From Betaproteobacteria bacterium (GTDB lineage Bacteria > Pseudomonadota > Gammaproteobacteria > Burkholderiales > Rhodocyclaceae), in contig WQYQ01000018.1 of the NCBI GenBank assembly GCA_009781175.1, positions 1-64,000 of the forward strand: a stretch of 64,000 nt of DNA. Reading direction: 5' to 3'. The notes below the pieces were generated by a model. The model saw nothing but the letters and a program-made list of their open reading frames with translations, searched no databases and was not told the DNA's origin. Positions within the stretch are counted from its first letter, which is position 1, and each line of letters opens with the position of its first letter. Below, piece after piece: positions 59,547-64,000 of the stretch. A program made the position numbers and the translations under genes.

Positions 59547-64000
<4,454 letters not shown>

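Overview
The window reads as chromosomal DNA of a GC-rich betaproteobacterium, most likely of the Rhodocyclales/Burkholderiales type. The pointers are the overall gene style, a phenylacetate (paa) operon coupled to a branched-chain-type (Liv) ABC transporter, IorAB-like molybdenum hydroxylases, a PaaN ring-opening dehydrogenase of the short form, an AcrAB/OprM-type efflux pump and gltBD. This assignment is by protein resemblance only; no rRNA or tRNA was seen. Core genes look GC-rich, whereas 0.25-2.4 kb, 5.8-6.8 kb and parts of 51.8-54.6 kb look AT-richer by eye and carry accessory genes. I saw no supportable gene in bases 1-253.

Layout. (1) 0.25-2.7 kb: accessory small lipoproteins, a small membrane protein with a cold-shock-like domain, and a short XRE regulator. 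(2) 2.9-9.7 kb: two separate two-subunit molybdenum hydroxylases (2Fe-2S small subunit plus exported molybdopterin large subunit) on opposite strands, with an AbiEii-type toxin-antitoxin pair between them. (3) 10.7-20.6 kb, minus strand: a tightly packed operon paaN-paaG-paaH-paaI-paaK-paaJ-(solute-binding protein)-paaF-(enoyl-CoA hydratase). (4) 20.9-25.1 kb: a stand-alone ferritin-like di-iron protein and a ferredoxin-FAD reductase, then paaX and paaY. The multicomponent oxygenase genes paaABCDE are not in the window, so this pair is the candidate ring-activating oxygenase. (5) 25.2-30.2 kb: an IclR regulator and livH-livM-livG plus a LivF ATPase that carries an N-terminal hemerythrin domain. 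Together with the binding protein in the paa operon these make a complete ABC importer. (6) 30.4-39.5 kb: housekeeping and regulatory genes: rlhA, thiD, a SWIM/SNF2 helicase, a diguanylate cyclase, a YceH-like protein and a cysteine-cluster protein. (7) 39.5-46.0 kb: a TetR repressor divergent from a full RND efflux pump, with a long palindromic operator between them. (8) 46.1-47.1 kb: a Crp-type regulator and a small DUF2892 protein. (9) 47.2-55.9 kb: a defence island. Five genes on the minus strand (XRE-ImmA, PIN/DUF4411, type III methyltransferase Mod, RhuM, type III restriction subunit Res) all overlap at their stop/start codons. A DUF1016 nuclease-like gene and a truncated dinD lie upstream. 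(10) 55.9-64 kb: a Na+/H+ antiporter and gltD-gltB (gltB runs off the right edge).

How the genes fit together. Aromatic acid import (Liv system), CoA ligation (PaaK), ring oxygenation (candidate di-iron protein plus reductase), isomerisation (PaaG), ring opening/oxidation (PaaN) and beta-oxidation (PaaF, PaaH, PaaJ) form one pathway. PaaI and PaaY probably act as proofreading thioesterases, and PaaX and IclR probably control expression.

The most interesting points are: the paaABCDE-less paa locus with its own di-iron oxygenase/reductase; the hemerythrin-LivF fusion; the five-gene coupled defence operon; in-frame palindromic repeat insertions inside mod; and three tandem copies of the gltD 3' coding tail that differ almost only at synonymous sites.
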